Shown piece by piece: positions 18,032 through 26,814 of a stretch of 64,000 nucleotides of DNA. The DNA is from an uncultured Roseiflexaceae bacterium (lineage in GTDB: Bacteria; Chloroflexota; Chloroflexia; Chloroflexales; Roseiflexaceae): NCBI GenBank assembly GCA_937988885.1, contig CALKHR010000197.1, positions 1 through 64,000 of the forward strand. Direction: 5' to 3'. Position 1 is the first letter of the stretch, and the number at the start of each line of letters is the position of its first letter. Position numbers and translations under genes: made by a program. The notes below the pieces were generated by a model, which saw only the letters and a list, made by a program, of their open reading frames with translations, had not been told where the DNA came from and made no database searches.

Positions 18032-18072
18032 TCTGCGATGTGGCGCGACGGGCGCCATATCGCAGATTTTTT
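18032..18072 (+). terminator. Terminator of xpt
   Basis: A 15-bp stem with one G-U pair, TCTGCGATGTGGCGC with its complement, has a 5-nt loop (GACGG) and is followed by six T residues. It lies 22 bp after the xpt stop. Confidence 0.9.
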
Positions 18073-18105
18073 GTGTGAGGTTTTCGCAGCAACGGTGGTG
18101 CGGGG

Positions 18106-18432
18106 TTATGAGTCAGCGGAGGGTAGGCTGGTTGGCGTGATTTGGAGTAGAGTGGCTCCGCCCGATTGGCTCGGCCTCACCTCCGACTGTTGCAAGCCTC
18201 CCGCAGGGGCTTGTTGCCCTGTCGTGGTGTCGGTATCCGCTGCTTGATTTGCACTGGGCGCTTGCGCGTTGTCCCCGCTGGGAGCCTGTTGCGATTCGGC
18301 TGGCAAAACGGTTTCTTCGATACGTTGCTGCGGTGTTGCCGGGAATTCAAACGTTGAGAATAGGCTGCCAAGGCCCAATACAGTGAGGGCACAAACTGCG
18401 CCAATGAGTGAAATATGATAATGTAGCCGCAA
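18106..18432 (-). CDS. Small exported or membrane-anchored protein of unknown function
   Basis: A 108-residue protein with one hydrophobic N-terminal segment (about residues 7-28), then a disordered tail rich in Gln, Ser, Thr and Ala. Start is a TTG: an AAGGAG site lies seven bases upstream and the gap to the preceding gene is only 18 bp. I recognise no domain. It is the third gene of a likely operon with the ECF sigma factor and DUF5667 protein, so it may be a target or accessory of that system. That is inference from position only. Confidence 0.6.
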   Translation of the reverse strand: MRLHYHISLIGAVCALTVLGLGSLFSTFEFPATPQQRIEETVLPAESQQAPSGDNAQAPSANQAADTDTTTGQQAPAGGLQQSEVRPSQSGGATLLQITPTSLPSADS

Positions 18433-18450
18433 AGATGTCTCCTTTGTGCG

Positions 18451-19785
18451 CTAGCCGCCGTATGGCGTTGCTGTGCGTTTTTCTTCGACCCGAACACTTG
18501 GCACCGGAGGCTTCGAACTGGTGGCTGTGCTAGTTGGCCCCGGGGTCCTTTCCAATGGTTTATCATTGGTTGCAGTCGGTCGAGCAGTTTCTACGATGGT
18601 GCTCGGCGGTTGAATTTCCGTCGCTGTCGGTTCCGTTGTCACGTCGGTCGGTAGCGTTACAGCTGGCGTCGAAGTCGTCTCGTCTGTTGGGAACGCTTCC
18701 GGCGTTTCGGTCGACGTTGCCTCGCTAGTAGCGGGTGCTGGTAGCGGATAGGCTTCGTTGGTCGGTTCCGTTGTGACGGTCGCGGTTGGCCTCAACGGTG
18801 TACTCGTTGGAGGCTGTGGGACGCTCGTTGGCTGAACAGTTGGTATCGGTTCAGGTGTCGGTGCTGGCCGATGGTTGTTCGAGCGCTTGGGCTTGGGCGT
18901 CTCGGTTGGTGTTGCTGTCGGCGTGGACGTCGGTTGCTCGGTTGGTGTCGCCGTTGGGGTGAACGTCGGCGTGAATGTCGGCGTGCGACGCACGATGGCC
19001 ACAGGGCGCGGCGTGTTCGTCGGCGTCGGCGTATCGGTCGGCGTTGCGGTGTTCGTGGGCGTAGGTGTGTTGGTTGATGTTGGCGCAAGTTCGGCGACGA
19101 TCGTCTCGCTCTGGCTATCCTGGCAAGCGTTGCTCGCTGGCAAGTTCGCCAAGAATTGTTGATAGCTTTGCATCATGTCGTTGAACCGTTCGCGTAGCTG
19201 TTGTTGTGCGATCGGTTCGAGCTGGCTGATGGCTTGCCATGCTGCGTCGTTGGCAGCGGCGAGCTCTCGGAGCCGTTCATCGGCATCGGTGCAGTCGTTG
19301 AGCGAGGCGAGTGCTTCGTCGAGGCGGCGGCTGGCGAATTGCAATCGTAGTTCGGCCTCCTGCAGGCTGCTGAGCGCGAATTGCAGCCGCAATTCTTCGC
19401 TCTGGCGCTTGAGGCCGTAGAGCGCCTGGCCCGGTAGGCTGGTTTGCGCGGCGGCCACTCCGATCCCCAAGCTTCCAAGCAAAAAGACGAAGGTTGCGAG
19501 CGAGCCGAGCGCGAGCCGCATGCCGAAGCCCCAAAATGGGCGCTGCGTTGGACGGTTGCGCAACGCTGCGAGCGCCGCATGTGCACGAATGCGCGCTTGT
19601 TGTCGCGTCGCCTCTGAGAGTTTCGGTGCTGCGAGGGTGCGCAACTGGGTGGCGAGCCACAACAGATCGGCGAGTTCATCGGCGTGCTCTGGGTGATCGC
19701 GCAGACAATCGTCAATGCTCTCGCCCGCCTCAATGCGCGCAAGGCATTCTTGGAGAAGCGTATTGAACTGCTCTCGATACGGCAT
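18451..19785 (-). CDS. DUF5667 membrane protein with a long Thr/Pro tail, putative anti-sigma partner
   Basis: This 444-residue protein has a short cytoplasmic part (about 1-90) with the acidic DDCL-DHPEHADELADLLWLA segment, one transmembrane helix (about 95-118), then a helical DUF5667 region (about 119-200). The rest is a roughly 240-residue low-complexity region of TPT-TPT units rich in Pro, Thr, Glu and Ala. This layout is seen next to ECF sigma factors in Chloroflexota and suggests a membrane-bound regulator with an extracytoplasmic stalk. The ATG at 19785 is preferred over an in-frame TTG at 19821 because of the AGGATGGG element upstream and better conservation. The anti-sigma role is inferred from the neighbour. 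Confidence 0.8.
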   Translation of the reverse strand: MPYREQFNTLLQECLARIEAGESIDDCLRDHPEHADELADLLWLATQLRTLAAPKLSEATRQQARIRAHAALAALRNRPTQRPFWGFGMRLALGSLATFVFLLGSLGIGVAAAQTSLPGQALYGLKRQSEELRLQFALSSLQEAELRLQFASRRLDEALASLNDCTDADERLRELAAANDAAWQAISQLEPIAQQQLRERFNDMMQSYQQFLANLPASNACQDSQSETIVAELAPTSTNTPTPTNTATPTDTPTPTNTPRPVAIVRRTPTFTPTFTPTATPTEQPTSTPTATPTETPKPKRSNNHRPAPTPEPIPTVQPTSVPQPPTSTPLRPTATVTTEPTNEAYPLPAPATSEATSTETPEAFPTDETTSTPAVTLPTDVTTEPTATEIQPPSTIVETARPTATNDKPLERTPGPTSTATSSKPPVPSVRVEEKRTATPYGG

Positions 19786-19866
19786 ACCTAGAACCCATCC
19801 TATTTGGCGTACACGGCACAAGGGCGCGTTTCGCTGGAACTGCCCAGAGAAACCGCCTTTGGTTCT

Positions 19867-20460
19867 TTAGCTAGTGGTTACTTTGCTGGTTTTACGTTTG
19901 CCGCCAAGGAGCCGCGCTAGGCTGGTGAGAGCGCGGTGTTGCATGACCTTGACGGCGTTTTCCGAGCGGCCCGTGAGTTGTGCGACCTCGGAATTGCTAC
20001 GTTGTTCAATAAAGCGCAAAAGTATCACTTCGCGTTGTTCGGCGGTCAGTTGTTCAAGCGCCAGTTGAAGCTCGTGGATCTCATCGTTGATGATCACCCT
20101 ATCGTCGGGCGATACCTCGTGCGATGTGATCGTGTCGTTCAGTGGCGCTACCTCTAACCGCCGACGTCGATACGTGTCTGCGAGCAGGTTACGAGCGATG
20201 GTATAGAGCCACGCTACGAACACCACCTCCGGATCGGAGTTCGGTATTTTGAACGATGGCAAATGTTCAACAACCCGAACCCAGAGATCGCTCGTGAGTT
20301 CTTCAGCCAGGGCGCGATCTCCACAGCGTGCGTACAAGTAGCGAAACAGCGTATCGGCCAATAGGCCATATATGCTATCGAACGCGACTTGATCGCCTGC
20401 CTGGGCTTGGCTTAACGTACTAGCAAAGTCGATCCCAAACCTGGACACCGCTGCTCCCAT
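19867..20460 (-). CDS. ECF-type RNA polymerase sigma factor
   Basis: A 197-residue sigma-70 family protein. Region 2 (about residues 28-95) contains FRYLYARCGDRALAEELTSDLWVRV and WLYTIARNLLADTYRRRR, typical of core binding and -10 recognition. Region 4 (about 130-185) contains LEQLTAEQREVILLRFIE and the helix-turn-helix SNSEVAQLTGRSENAVKVMQHRAL. No region 1 or 3 is present, so it belongs to group 4. It is the first gene of a minus-strand operon with the DUF5667 protein, 81 bp downstream, which may control it. Confidence 0.92.
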   Translation of the reverse strand: MGAAVSRFGIDFASTLSQAQAGDQVAFDSIYGLLADTLFRYLYARCGDRALAEELTSDLWVRVVEHLPSFKIPNSDPEVVFVAWLYTIARNLLADTYRRRRLEVAPLNDTITSHEVSPDDRVIINDEIHELQLALEQLTAEQREVILLRFIEQRSNSEVAQLTGRSENAVKVMQHRALTSLARLLGGKRKTSKVTTS

Positions 20461-20592
20461 CTGGATCGGGAATCGCTCCGATAAGACAAACGAATGAACC
20501 GTAAAAAGGTTACGGGTATATCTTATCGAAATTAGATTTGGTCCAATCGGTCTTGGGCCATTGTACTATGAATTTCGATATTAGTTGTTAGT

Positions 20593-23091
20593 TTACTGTA
20601 AACCTGTTACAAGCCCTGCGTATTTTTCAACAAGGATTCGAGCCTGTTCCTCGCTGCTCCCTTCTGCAATGACGTAGAAGAAAGGTCCATCGGGATCGGG
20701 CAAAATCAGCACCCACTCGTCGCCAAGGTCGATTTTGACGCCATCGACTTGTTCGAGGCGACGATCCTGGTACTGCTGATTCAGGATGCGCATCACTTTG
20801 CCCTTATATTCCCAACGACACGCGACTCGCGTTTGGCTCATATAGTAGCGCGGCAGTTCGTGGATCACCTGCGAGAGCCGTTTGTCGTTCAGGCGAAGGA
20901 GCTCCATGATCTTGACGATTGCGAAGAGGCCATCGGCGCTGGGGTTGAAGCTGGGGAAGATGTAATGGCCATCGCCATCGCCGAGCATCAGGAAGTCGCG
21001 ATTGTTGGCTGCAGTGCGCATCAAGGCGCCCAAGGTGGCGCGTGTCCGCACGATCTTGCCGCCGTAGCGCGCCGCGATCTCCTCGAAGGCGCGCGGAGCT
21101 GTGACAGGCACGGCTACGGTGCCGCCACCATTGACGGCCATGACGAGCGCGGTGACGGCGGCTAGCGCTTGGGTGCCCGGCAGGCGTCGTCCGGCGTCAT
21201 CGACGAGAAAGAGCTTTTCGCCGCCGCTGTCGATGCGCACACCCATATGCGCATCGAGCACGGGCGTGATGCGGGCGAGCCGCTCCATGCCTTCCTCGAA
21301 CAGGTCGCCGCTCTGGAAGATGCGGGCATCGTCGAGATTGGCGTTCAACTCCACCAAGTCGATCTCCAGCCGCCGCAGGATGCTGGGCAGAATGTGTGAA
21401 GCATTCGCATTGGCGTAGTCGATCACGAGGTTGAAGTCGCGGGCGATCCCGGCCAACGCTTCCGGGCGCAGGGCTTGGAGGAAGGCTTCGGTGTAGGTCT
21501 GTTCGACGTTTTCGGCATCGACGATGCGGCCCACCTCGTCGAGATAGGCTCGTCGGTAATCCTCGCGGAAGAACACGCCCTCGATCTTGCGCTCGGTGGC
21601 GCTGTCGATGTCGAGGCCGTTCGCATCGAAGAATTTGATATCGACCACACGGTTGTCGAGCGGCGAGATGCGCACGTGGACGCCACCCGCGCTGCCGCTC
21701 GCCTGGGTGATGTAGCGGGCGACGGGGATGGGCACGCTGTGCAGGTCCGAGACGTGTACGCCAGCCGAGGGCAGCCCAGCGATGATCGCTCGTTTGAGCA
21801 TGCGGGGCGTGTAGTGGGCGTCGCGGTTCATCGTGACGGTGGCGCCGCGCGGCAGCGTTGCGCCGAAGGCAGCGCCTAGCTTGGCGCAGAACTCCGGCGT
21901 CAGGTCGATGTTGACCAGCCCGGTGATGCCCGAGCGCCCGAACAGCACGCGCCGACCCTGCGATCCCCAGATGATGCTGGTGCTGATTGTCGCGCCCTCG
22001 TCCACCTCTTTGCTGGGCCAGATCTTGACGTTCGCACCGATCACAGCTCCAGCGTTGATGATCGATTGATCGCCGACGACTACGCCCTCGAACAGCACGG
22101 AGCGGCTTTTAATGTTGCACTGGCGCAGCACGATCGCGCCGCGCAACTCGGCACGCTCGCCGATGTAGGAGTTGCGCCAGATGATCGAGCGATCGATAGT
22201 GGCGCGTGTGTCCACCACGGCGTAGTCGCGGATGGCGGTCGGCCCGTGGATAATCACGCCGCCCTTGATCTTGGCGCCGTGCCCGAGGTAGACCGGGCCG
22301 TGGAATTGGGCATCGGGCGCGATCTCGGCGTCGCCCTCGATCCAGACTTCATCGAAGATGTTTTGCCCCACGCGCGGCAGTTTGACCTTGCCGGTCATGT
22401 AATCGCGGGAGGCCCGCATATATTCTTCGATGGTGCCGACATCGGTCCAATAGCCTTCCGCGATGTAGCCGAGCAGCGGGTCGCCCTTGCGCAGCATCTT
22501 GGGGAAGACATCCTGCGACCAATCGGTGAATTTGCCGCGCTCGATGTAGCGGAACACCGACGGATCGAGCATGTAGATGCCGGTGTTGACGGTATCGGAA
22601 AAGACCTCGCCCCAGCTTGGTTTTTCGAGGAACTGTTTCACCTCGCCATGGTCGCCGACGATGATCACGCCGTATTCGAGCGGGTTGGGCACTCGCGTCA
22701 GCGTGATGGTTGCCATAGCGTTGTGGGCGTTGTGGTAGGCGATAATCTTCGAAAGGTCGAAATCGGTGAGTGCATCACCGGAGATCACCAGGAACGGCTC
22801 GCGCAGCAGGTGTTCGGCGTTTTTGACGCTGCCAGCTGTGCCGAGCGGCTGGTCTTCGAGACAGTAATCGATATGAACGCCATACGCTGATCCGTCTCCG
22901 AAGTGATCTTGGATCAGGTTGGCGAGATATTGCACGGTGACGACAATTTCTGTGATGCCATGTATTTTGAGCAGCTCGATGATGTGCGACATCACCACAC
23001 GATCAACGAGTGGCACCATGGGTTTTGGCCGATTGATCGTGAGGGGGCGCAAACGCGAGCCTTCGCCTCCGGCCATGACGACAGCTTTCAT
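20593..23091 (-). CDS. Sugar-1-phosphate nucleotidyltransferase / phosphomannomutase-like fusion (degenerate mutase)
   Basis: This 832-residue protein starts at the ATG at 23091, where an AGAGGAG site is well placed and MKAVVMAGGEGSRLRPLT is the classic nucleotidyltransferase N-terminus. Residues 1-235 form the NTP-transferase domain (GGEGSRLRPLT at 8-18, EKP at 156-158). Residues 250-375 form a left-handed beta-helix of hexapeptide repeats. Residues 380-832 resemble phosphomannomutase/phosphoglucomutase. In that part S476 stays at the phosphoserine position, but the usual TASHNP is RISPLD and the metal loop DxDxDR is DSGGEK (621-626). The first half probably makes GDP-mannose or a similar sugar nucleotide; the mutase half may be regulatory. 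Cyanobacteria and Actinobacteria have similar fusions. Confidence 0.87.
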   Translation of the reverse strand: MKAVVMAGGEGSRLRPLTINRPKPMVPLVDRVVMSHIIELLKIHGITEIVVTVQYLANLIQDHFGDGSAYGVHIDYCLEDQPLGTAGSVKNAEHLLREPFLVISGDALTDFDLSKIIAYHNAHNAMATITLTRVPNPLEYGVIIVGDHGEVKQFLEKPSWGEVFSDTVNTGIYMLDPSVFRYIERGKFTDWSQDVFPKMLRKGDPLLGYIAEGYWTDVGTIEEYMRASRDYMTGKVKLPRVGQNIFDEVWIEGDAEIAPDAQFHGPVYLGHGAKIKGGVIIHGPTAIRDYAVVDTRATIDRSIIWRNSYIGERAELRGAIVLRQCNIKSRSVLFEGVVVGDQSIINAGAVIGANVKIWPSKEVDEGATISTSIIWGSQGRRVLFGRSGITGLVNIDLTPEFCAKLGAAFGATLPRGATVTMNRDAHYTPRMLKRAIIAGLPSAGVHVSDLHSVPIPVARYITQASGSAGGVHVRISPLDNRVVDIKFFDANGLDIDSATERKIEGVFFREDYRRAYLDEVGRIVDAENVEQTYTEAFLQALRPEALAGIARDFNLVIDYANANASHILPSILRRLEIDLVELNANLDDARIFQSGDLFEEGMERLARITPVLDAHMGVRIDSGGEKLFLVDDAGRRLPGTQALAAVTALVMAVNGGGTVAVPVTAPRAFEEIAARYGGKIVRTRATLGALMRTAANNRDFLMLGDGDGHYIFPSFNPSADGLFAIVKIMELLRLNDKRLSQVIHELPRYYMSQTRVACRWEYKGKVMRILNQQYQDRRLEQVDGVKIDLGDEWVLILPDPDGPFFYVIAEGSSEEQARILVEKYAGLVTGLQ

Positions 23092-23310
23092 CGGCGGGCT
23101 CCTCTTTTCTACAGATACAGACGGCGATAGAACCCAATCCAGAGGATGGCTTGCAGTATAGCATGTTCCTGGCGGGACTGACAATGGTTTTTCGTTTAGT
23201 GTTACGATTGCACTATGGTTGTCGTTGATAGTTTAACAGGGCGCTTGGACGATCTCTCAATACACACTCGGGTGTAGTATCAACCAGCAACGAGCGAAGA
23301 AAACACACTT

Positions 23311-23353
23311 CAAACAACAAAAGCGTTCTGGCAACACGATGCACCAGAACGCC
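23311..23353 (-). terminator. Terminator of the phasin-like gene
   Basis: On the minus strand a 9-bp stem (GCGTTCTGG with its complement) with a 12-nt loop is followed by TTTTGTTGTTT. It begins about 20 bp beyond the stop of the phasin-like gene. Confidence 0.75.
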
Positions 23354-23372
23354 ATTGTGGAAATGTTTTATG

Positions 23373-23762
23373 TTATTCGGAGCGTTTGCGCAGCTCCTCG
23401 ACGCGCTCGGTGAGTGTGGCAATTTTAGCGCTGAGTTCGTCGAGATCGCGCTTGGTGGGGATGTTGAAGATGTTCAACGCGCTCTCGATGCGCTGCTCGA
23501 CCCGCTCGCCAAGCTGTTGGAACGGCGAACGGTTGTCGCGCAGGCGGCTGCGCACCTCTTGAACCAGCTTTTCGCCGTCCTTCTGGGCAATTTCGCCCCG
23601 CTCAACGAGCTTATTCACGAACGCCTCAGCCTCGTCGCGCGTGAACGCCACCGCACCGATGCTGGCAAGCACAAGTTTACGTAAGCCCTCGAACATCGAG
23701 CGACTGGCCTTGTGGGTCGCTTCCTTGACTTGGGTGACAGGAATCTCGATACCTTCAGACAT
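23373..23762 (-). CDS. Phasin-family / PhaF-like helical protein
   Basis: This 129-residue, almost wholly helical protein has the pattern of polyhydroxyalkanoate granule-associated (phasin_3/PhaF-like) proteins: R--FEGLRKLVLASIGAVAFTRDEAEAFVNKLVERGEIA-KDGEKLV followed by a coiled coil ending in IPTKRDLDEL-AKI-TLTERVEEL. The C-terminal part matches the family's typical tail of heptads. The ATG at 23762 has a GGAGGG site seven bases away. No PHA synthase is visible nearby, so a role at PHA granules is only a family inference; such proteins also occur as general helical scaffolds. Confidence 0.75.
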   Translation of the reverse strand: MSEGIEIPVTQVKEATHKASRSMFEGLRKLVLASIGAVAFTRDEAEAFVNKLVERGEIAQKDGEKLVQEVRSRLRDNRSPFQQLGERVEQRIESALNIFNIPTKRDLDELSAKIATLTERVEELRKRSE

Positions 23763-23939
23763 GATCGCCCTCCAATCAAGGCTTAATATCATCGTATGAC
23801 GCACTGCGTTATACGATAGTATACCACGCAGAATGCGTAGTGGCAATCGTTCGATCCGTGACGGTGATAGTTCGGTTCTGTGGTATCATAGAGTAACCCA
23901 TTGGAATCGCTTCAAAGCCTAAGGTTATAGAGGTTCAGC

Positions 23940-24113
23940 ATGAATGGTAAGCTTGGAACGATTATCGTACTGATTGCGTTCGCCTTCCCGTTTTTGACGC
24001 TCGGCATTAAGATGTTGGAAGATTCGCTGATCGGCGGCGTGTCCTACTTCGCAATGGTGATCGCGCTGGTTATCACGATTGTATTGGCACCACGCGTCAA
24101 ACTGAAGGACTAA
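23940..24113 (+). CDS. Small two-helix membrane protein, first paralog
   Basis: A 57-residue protein with two transmembrane helices (about residues 5-24 and 33-50) and a lysine-rich C-terminus, RVKLKD. It begins at an ATG preceded by a weak ATAGAGG ribosome site. It is clearly related to the next gene: both share the N-terminal KxGT, a F-FPF-TLGIK/LK-L/F-EDS segment and a C-terminal VKL-(T)-D. No known domain is recognised. The two genes are 30 bp apart and were probably produced by tandem duplication. Confidence 0.7.
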   Translation: MNGKLGTIIVLIAFAFPFLTLGIKMLEDSLIGGVSYFAMVIALVITIVLAPRVKLKD

Positions 24114-24143
24114 CCGGGCAAGCAGTTGGCGAGAGGAGCTGAT

Positions 24144-24389
24144 ATGTATAGCAAGTCTGGAACGCTGATTACCATTCTGCTATTTCTCTTCCCGTTCTTC
24201 ACGCTGGGTCTCAAGCTGTTCGAAGATTCTGTCGCAGGCGGCGTTGTATACACTTTGATTGTGGTGGGGTTGATCCTCAGTATGCTGATCGCACTGGGTG
24301 TCAAACTCACTGAGGATACGCAAGCTCCCGATCCTGCGCCTCCCGTGGTATGGGATTGGGATGGCGTGAGACGTGTAGAGGACGATTAG
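24144..24389 (+). CDS. Small two-helix membrane protein, second paralog
   Basis: An 81-residue protein starting at the ATG at 24144, where GAGAGGAG is well placed; an upstream in-frame alternative start lacks such a site. It has two transmembrane helices (about 5-25 and 33-52) and shares with the preceding protein the GT, FPF-TLG-K-EDS and GVKLTED motifs. It differs by an added C-terminal tail rich in Asp, Pro and Trp. Function is unknown. The intact frames and shared motifs support that both are real genes. Confidence 0.72.
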   Translation: MYSKSGTLITILLFLFPFFTLGLKLFEDSVAGGVVYTLIVVGLILSMLIALGVKLTEDTQAPDPAPPVVWDWDGVRRVEDD

Positions 24390-24424
24390 CCTCTTGCCTC
24401 CCTCGCCCTTAGAAGCCTCTACTT

Positions 24425-24462
24425 GAGTTGCCGATCAACGATAGATCGTTTTTCGGCAACTC
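24425..24462. other. Perfect inverted repeat between small membrane gene and MFS gene
   Basis: GAGTTGCCGA (24425-24434) pairs perfectly with TCGGCAACTC (24453-24462), and an inner AACGAT/ATCGTT pair extends the stem. No T-run follows on the plus strand (ATCATCC), so it is a poor terminator. It may be a regulatory hairpin or operator. It lies 36 bp past the preceding stop and 137 bp before the next start. Confidence 0.45.
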
Positions 24463-24598
24463 GATCATCCTCTCAACTCCACTTTTTGACTCTACCATCA
24501 ATTAATTCAGGCTGCCAATTTGATACATCCCAAAACAAGCGCAGTATAATGGTGGCATGTCGGGCAAGATGTGCGGCCCTTGAAGATCAAGGTAGATC

Positions 24599-25930
24599 AT
24601 GTCTCTTTTTGGCTTTAAGCGTTCATTTCATAACTTTATCAACTGGCTGTTACACCCAGCCAACACCCAAGAACGCAATATACGAAACGTCTTGATCGAT
24701 GGCATCGGCGTAGGTATCGTCTCTGGTGTTTCGACCTTTCTTGCCGTTTTTCTCGCTCGACTCGGCGCATCCCCGTTTTTGGTCGGTTTACTCACAGCCA
24801 TGCCCGCCCTTACAGGTATCATGCTCGCGATACCTGCGGGGCGCTTGCTAGAGCGTCAGCGCAATATCGTGCCCTGGTTCTCGCGCGCGCGTCTGTGGGT
24901 ACTCGGCTCGAACGCCTTAACCGGCCTCGTGCCGTTTTTTATTCCGCTCGAATATGCGCCGATCACCATCATCCTGATCTGGGCGGTCGCTACCTTCCCA
25001 CAAACGATCGTCAACGTGGCCTTCACAATGGTGATGGGCGCGGTCGCTGGCCCCAACCGCCGCTTCTCCGTGATGAGCCGCCGCTGGTCCACGTTGGGCA
25101 TCACATCGGCGCTGACTGTCGCGCTGATCGGCTGGCTACTGGAGCAGTTCAGCTTCCCCGCGAACTACCAGTATGTGTTCATCGGCTCGTTTTTGGGTGG
25201 TTTGGTCAGTTTTATGTTCTCGAGTCGGCTCGATATCCCCGATAACGACCCGGTCGAGCAGCAGGAAGCTGCCACGAAGCAGCCGTTGCCCGCCCGTATC
25301 GCCCATACGTGGCAAACGCTGCGAGGGAACCAACCCTACACCCGTTTGCTGATCAGCCAGTTTGTGTATCGTTTTGGCTGGGCGATGCCGATGCCGCTGT
25401 TCCCGCTCTACTGGGTGCGCGAACTTGAGATCTCGGATTCGTGGATTGGCCTGATCAACACCATCCAGAGTGCGGTGCTGCTGGGCGCGTACTTCCTGTG
25501 GGCCGAGCTTTCGCGCCGCAAAAGCCCACGGCTGGTGCTGGTGCTGAGCTCGATGGGCTTATCGCTCTACCCGTTGCTGACATCGATGACATCTAGCCCG
25601 CTGCTGCTGATGCTGTACGCTGGGATGTCGGGTGTGTTTACGGCGGGCATGGACCTTGTGTTGTTCGATATGCTGCTGAGCACGTGTCCCCCGCGCCATA
25701 ACGCCTCGTATATCGCACTGTATCAAACCACCACACACATCGCCACCTTTGTCGCACCGCTGCTTGGCACGTTCCTGGTCGATACGCTGAGTTTTGGGCC
25801 AGCCTTCTTGACCAGCGCTGGTATACGCTTGACAGCTGCTATCCTGTTTGTCGCATTGGGCGTGGGCAAAGTGGCAGCAACTGTAGTGCAATCAACCACA
25901 CAACCGGAGACTTCCTCTGATTCCGCGTAA
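24599..25930 (+). CDS. Major facilitator superfamily transporter
   Basis: This 443-residue polytopic protein has about twelve transmembrane helices in two halves, joined by a hydrophilic loop near residues 200-240. The early segment GVGIVSGVSTFLAVFLARLGASPFLVGLLTAMPALTGIMLAIPAGRLLER, with its GRLLER loop 2-3, is characteristic of the major facilitator superfamily. The second half contains LSRRKSPRLVLV at the equivalent loop. Substrate cannot be told from sequence. A CAAGGT-like ribosome site precedes the ATG. It appears as a single gene with no obvious partner. Confidence 0.88.
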   Translation: MSLFGFKRSFHNFINWLLHPANTQERNIRNVLIDGIGVGIVSGVSTFLAVFLARLGASPFLVGLLTAMPALTGIMLAIPAGRLLERQRNIVPWFSRARLWVLGSNALTGLVPFFIPLEYAPITIILIWAVATFPQTIVNVAFTMVMGAVAGPNRRFSVMSRRWSTLGITSALTVALIGWLLEQFSFPANYQYVFIGSFLGGLVSFMFSSRLDIPDNDPVEQQEAATKQPLPARIAHTWQTLRGNQPYTRLLISQFVYRFGWAMPMPLFPLYWVRELEISDSWIGLINTIQSAVLLGAYFLWAELSRRKSPRLVLVLSSMGLSLYPLLTSMTSSPLLLMLYAGMSGVFTAGMDLVLFDMLLSTCPPRHNASYIALYQTTTHIATFVAPLLGTFLVDTLSFGPAFLTSAGIRLTAAILFVALGVGKVAATVVQSTTQPETSSDSA

Positions 25931-26209
25931 CCAAACGGCGTCGTTTGAAGTCCGAACCATGTGGAAACGGCTGCCATCTCGGCAGCCGTGGGGGAATTAT
26001 GAAGGCGGCTGGGGAACCGGCATTGCAGTGCTGCAATGAGCGATGGACGCCGCATCTCATCGTCTATCTGTAAATATAGACGTCATCTTTTCGAAATAGT
26101 TTCCAACGTTGGCTGATTGTTCTATGAGCGTTGGATGAAAAATAGATAAATCGGCGTATTGCTGTTCTATTCGCCGCAAGCGCCACCGAAACACACTGGA
26201 TTGCAGATA

Positions 26210-26812
26210 ATGAGTGAATCCTCGGATCGAACAATTACCATTGATGGTGTGACGCTCACATTGCAGATTGAACGTAAACGAGTGAAAAACATCAATGCTC
26301 GGCTACGCGATACGCGATTGTCGGTGAGTGCGCCGATGGACACGCCACAATCGATGTTGGATCGCGTCATCCCCGAGTTGGCGCGCAAACTGCTGCGCCG
26401 CGCCCACGCTCGGCTGGCGAACAGCGAACTCGATGCGCTCGCCCTCGCGCGGAGTGTGGCGCAGCGCTTCCCCTCGCCGCCGCAGGTGAGCGAGGTGCTG
26501 TTTGTCACTACGCAGGAGGCCCGTTGGGGCAGTTACAGCCCCACCACGAAGATCATCCGCCTGCACGCCGCTCTGCGGAATATGCCCCGTTGGGTGCTCG
26601 AATCGGTGATTGCGCACGAGTTGGCGCATGTGCCGCACCCCGACCACTCGCCAGCGTTTTGGCAATTGGTGCGCGCTGTGGACCCCGATGTGGATCGGGC
26701 GAGCGCGTTTTTATCGGGTGTGAGTTGGCTCGCACAGCAGTGGGAGCGGTTGCCCTCGGTTGAGCGGGCGCTGTTGACTCGCAGCCGCGCCGATCAACAC
26801 GACCTCTCCTAG
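26210..26812 (+). CDS. YgjP-like (DUF45) putative metallopeptidase
   Basis: This 200-residue protein belongs to the YgjP/WLM-like family. It shows ARWGSYSP near residue 104 and the zinc-binding HELAH at 136-140 followed by H146 in HPDHSPAFWQLV, matching HExxH plus a downstream histidine. E137 would be the catalytic glutamate. No signal peptide, so it is cytoplasmic. The ATG at 26210 is chosen over a TTG 51 bp upstream, although neither has a strong ribosome site. It ends 3 bp from the stop of the convergent DUF2278 gene. The substrate is unknown. Confidence 0.8.
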   Translation: MSESSDRTITIDGVTLTLQIERKRVKNINARLRDTRLSVSAPMDTPQSMLDRVIPELARKLLRRAHARLANSELDALALARSVAQRFPSPPQVSEVLFVTTQEARWGSYSPTTKIIRLHAALRNMPRWVLESVIAHELAHVPHPDHSPAFWQLVRAVDPDVDRASAFLSGVSWLAQQWERLPSVERALLTRSRADQHDLS

Positions 26813-26814
26813 TT

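Noticed and set aside
18780..19090. Simple-sequence repeat with GTCGGCGT words
   Set aside because: It encodes the Thr/Pro stalk of the DUF5667 protein in frame.
25968..25994. Hairpin ACGGCTGCC/GGCAGCCGT after the MFS gene as a terminator
   Set aside because: The stem is good but no T-run follows on the plus strand, and a minus-strand role has no gene to serve.
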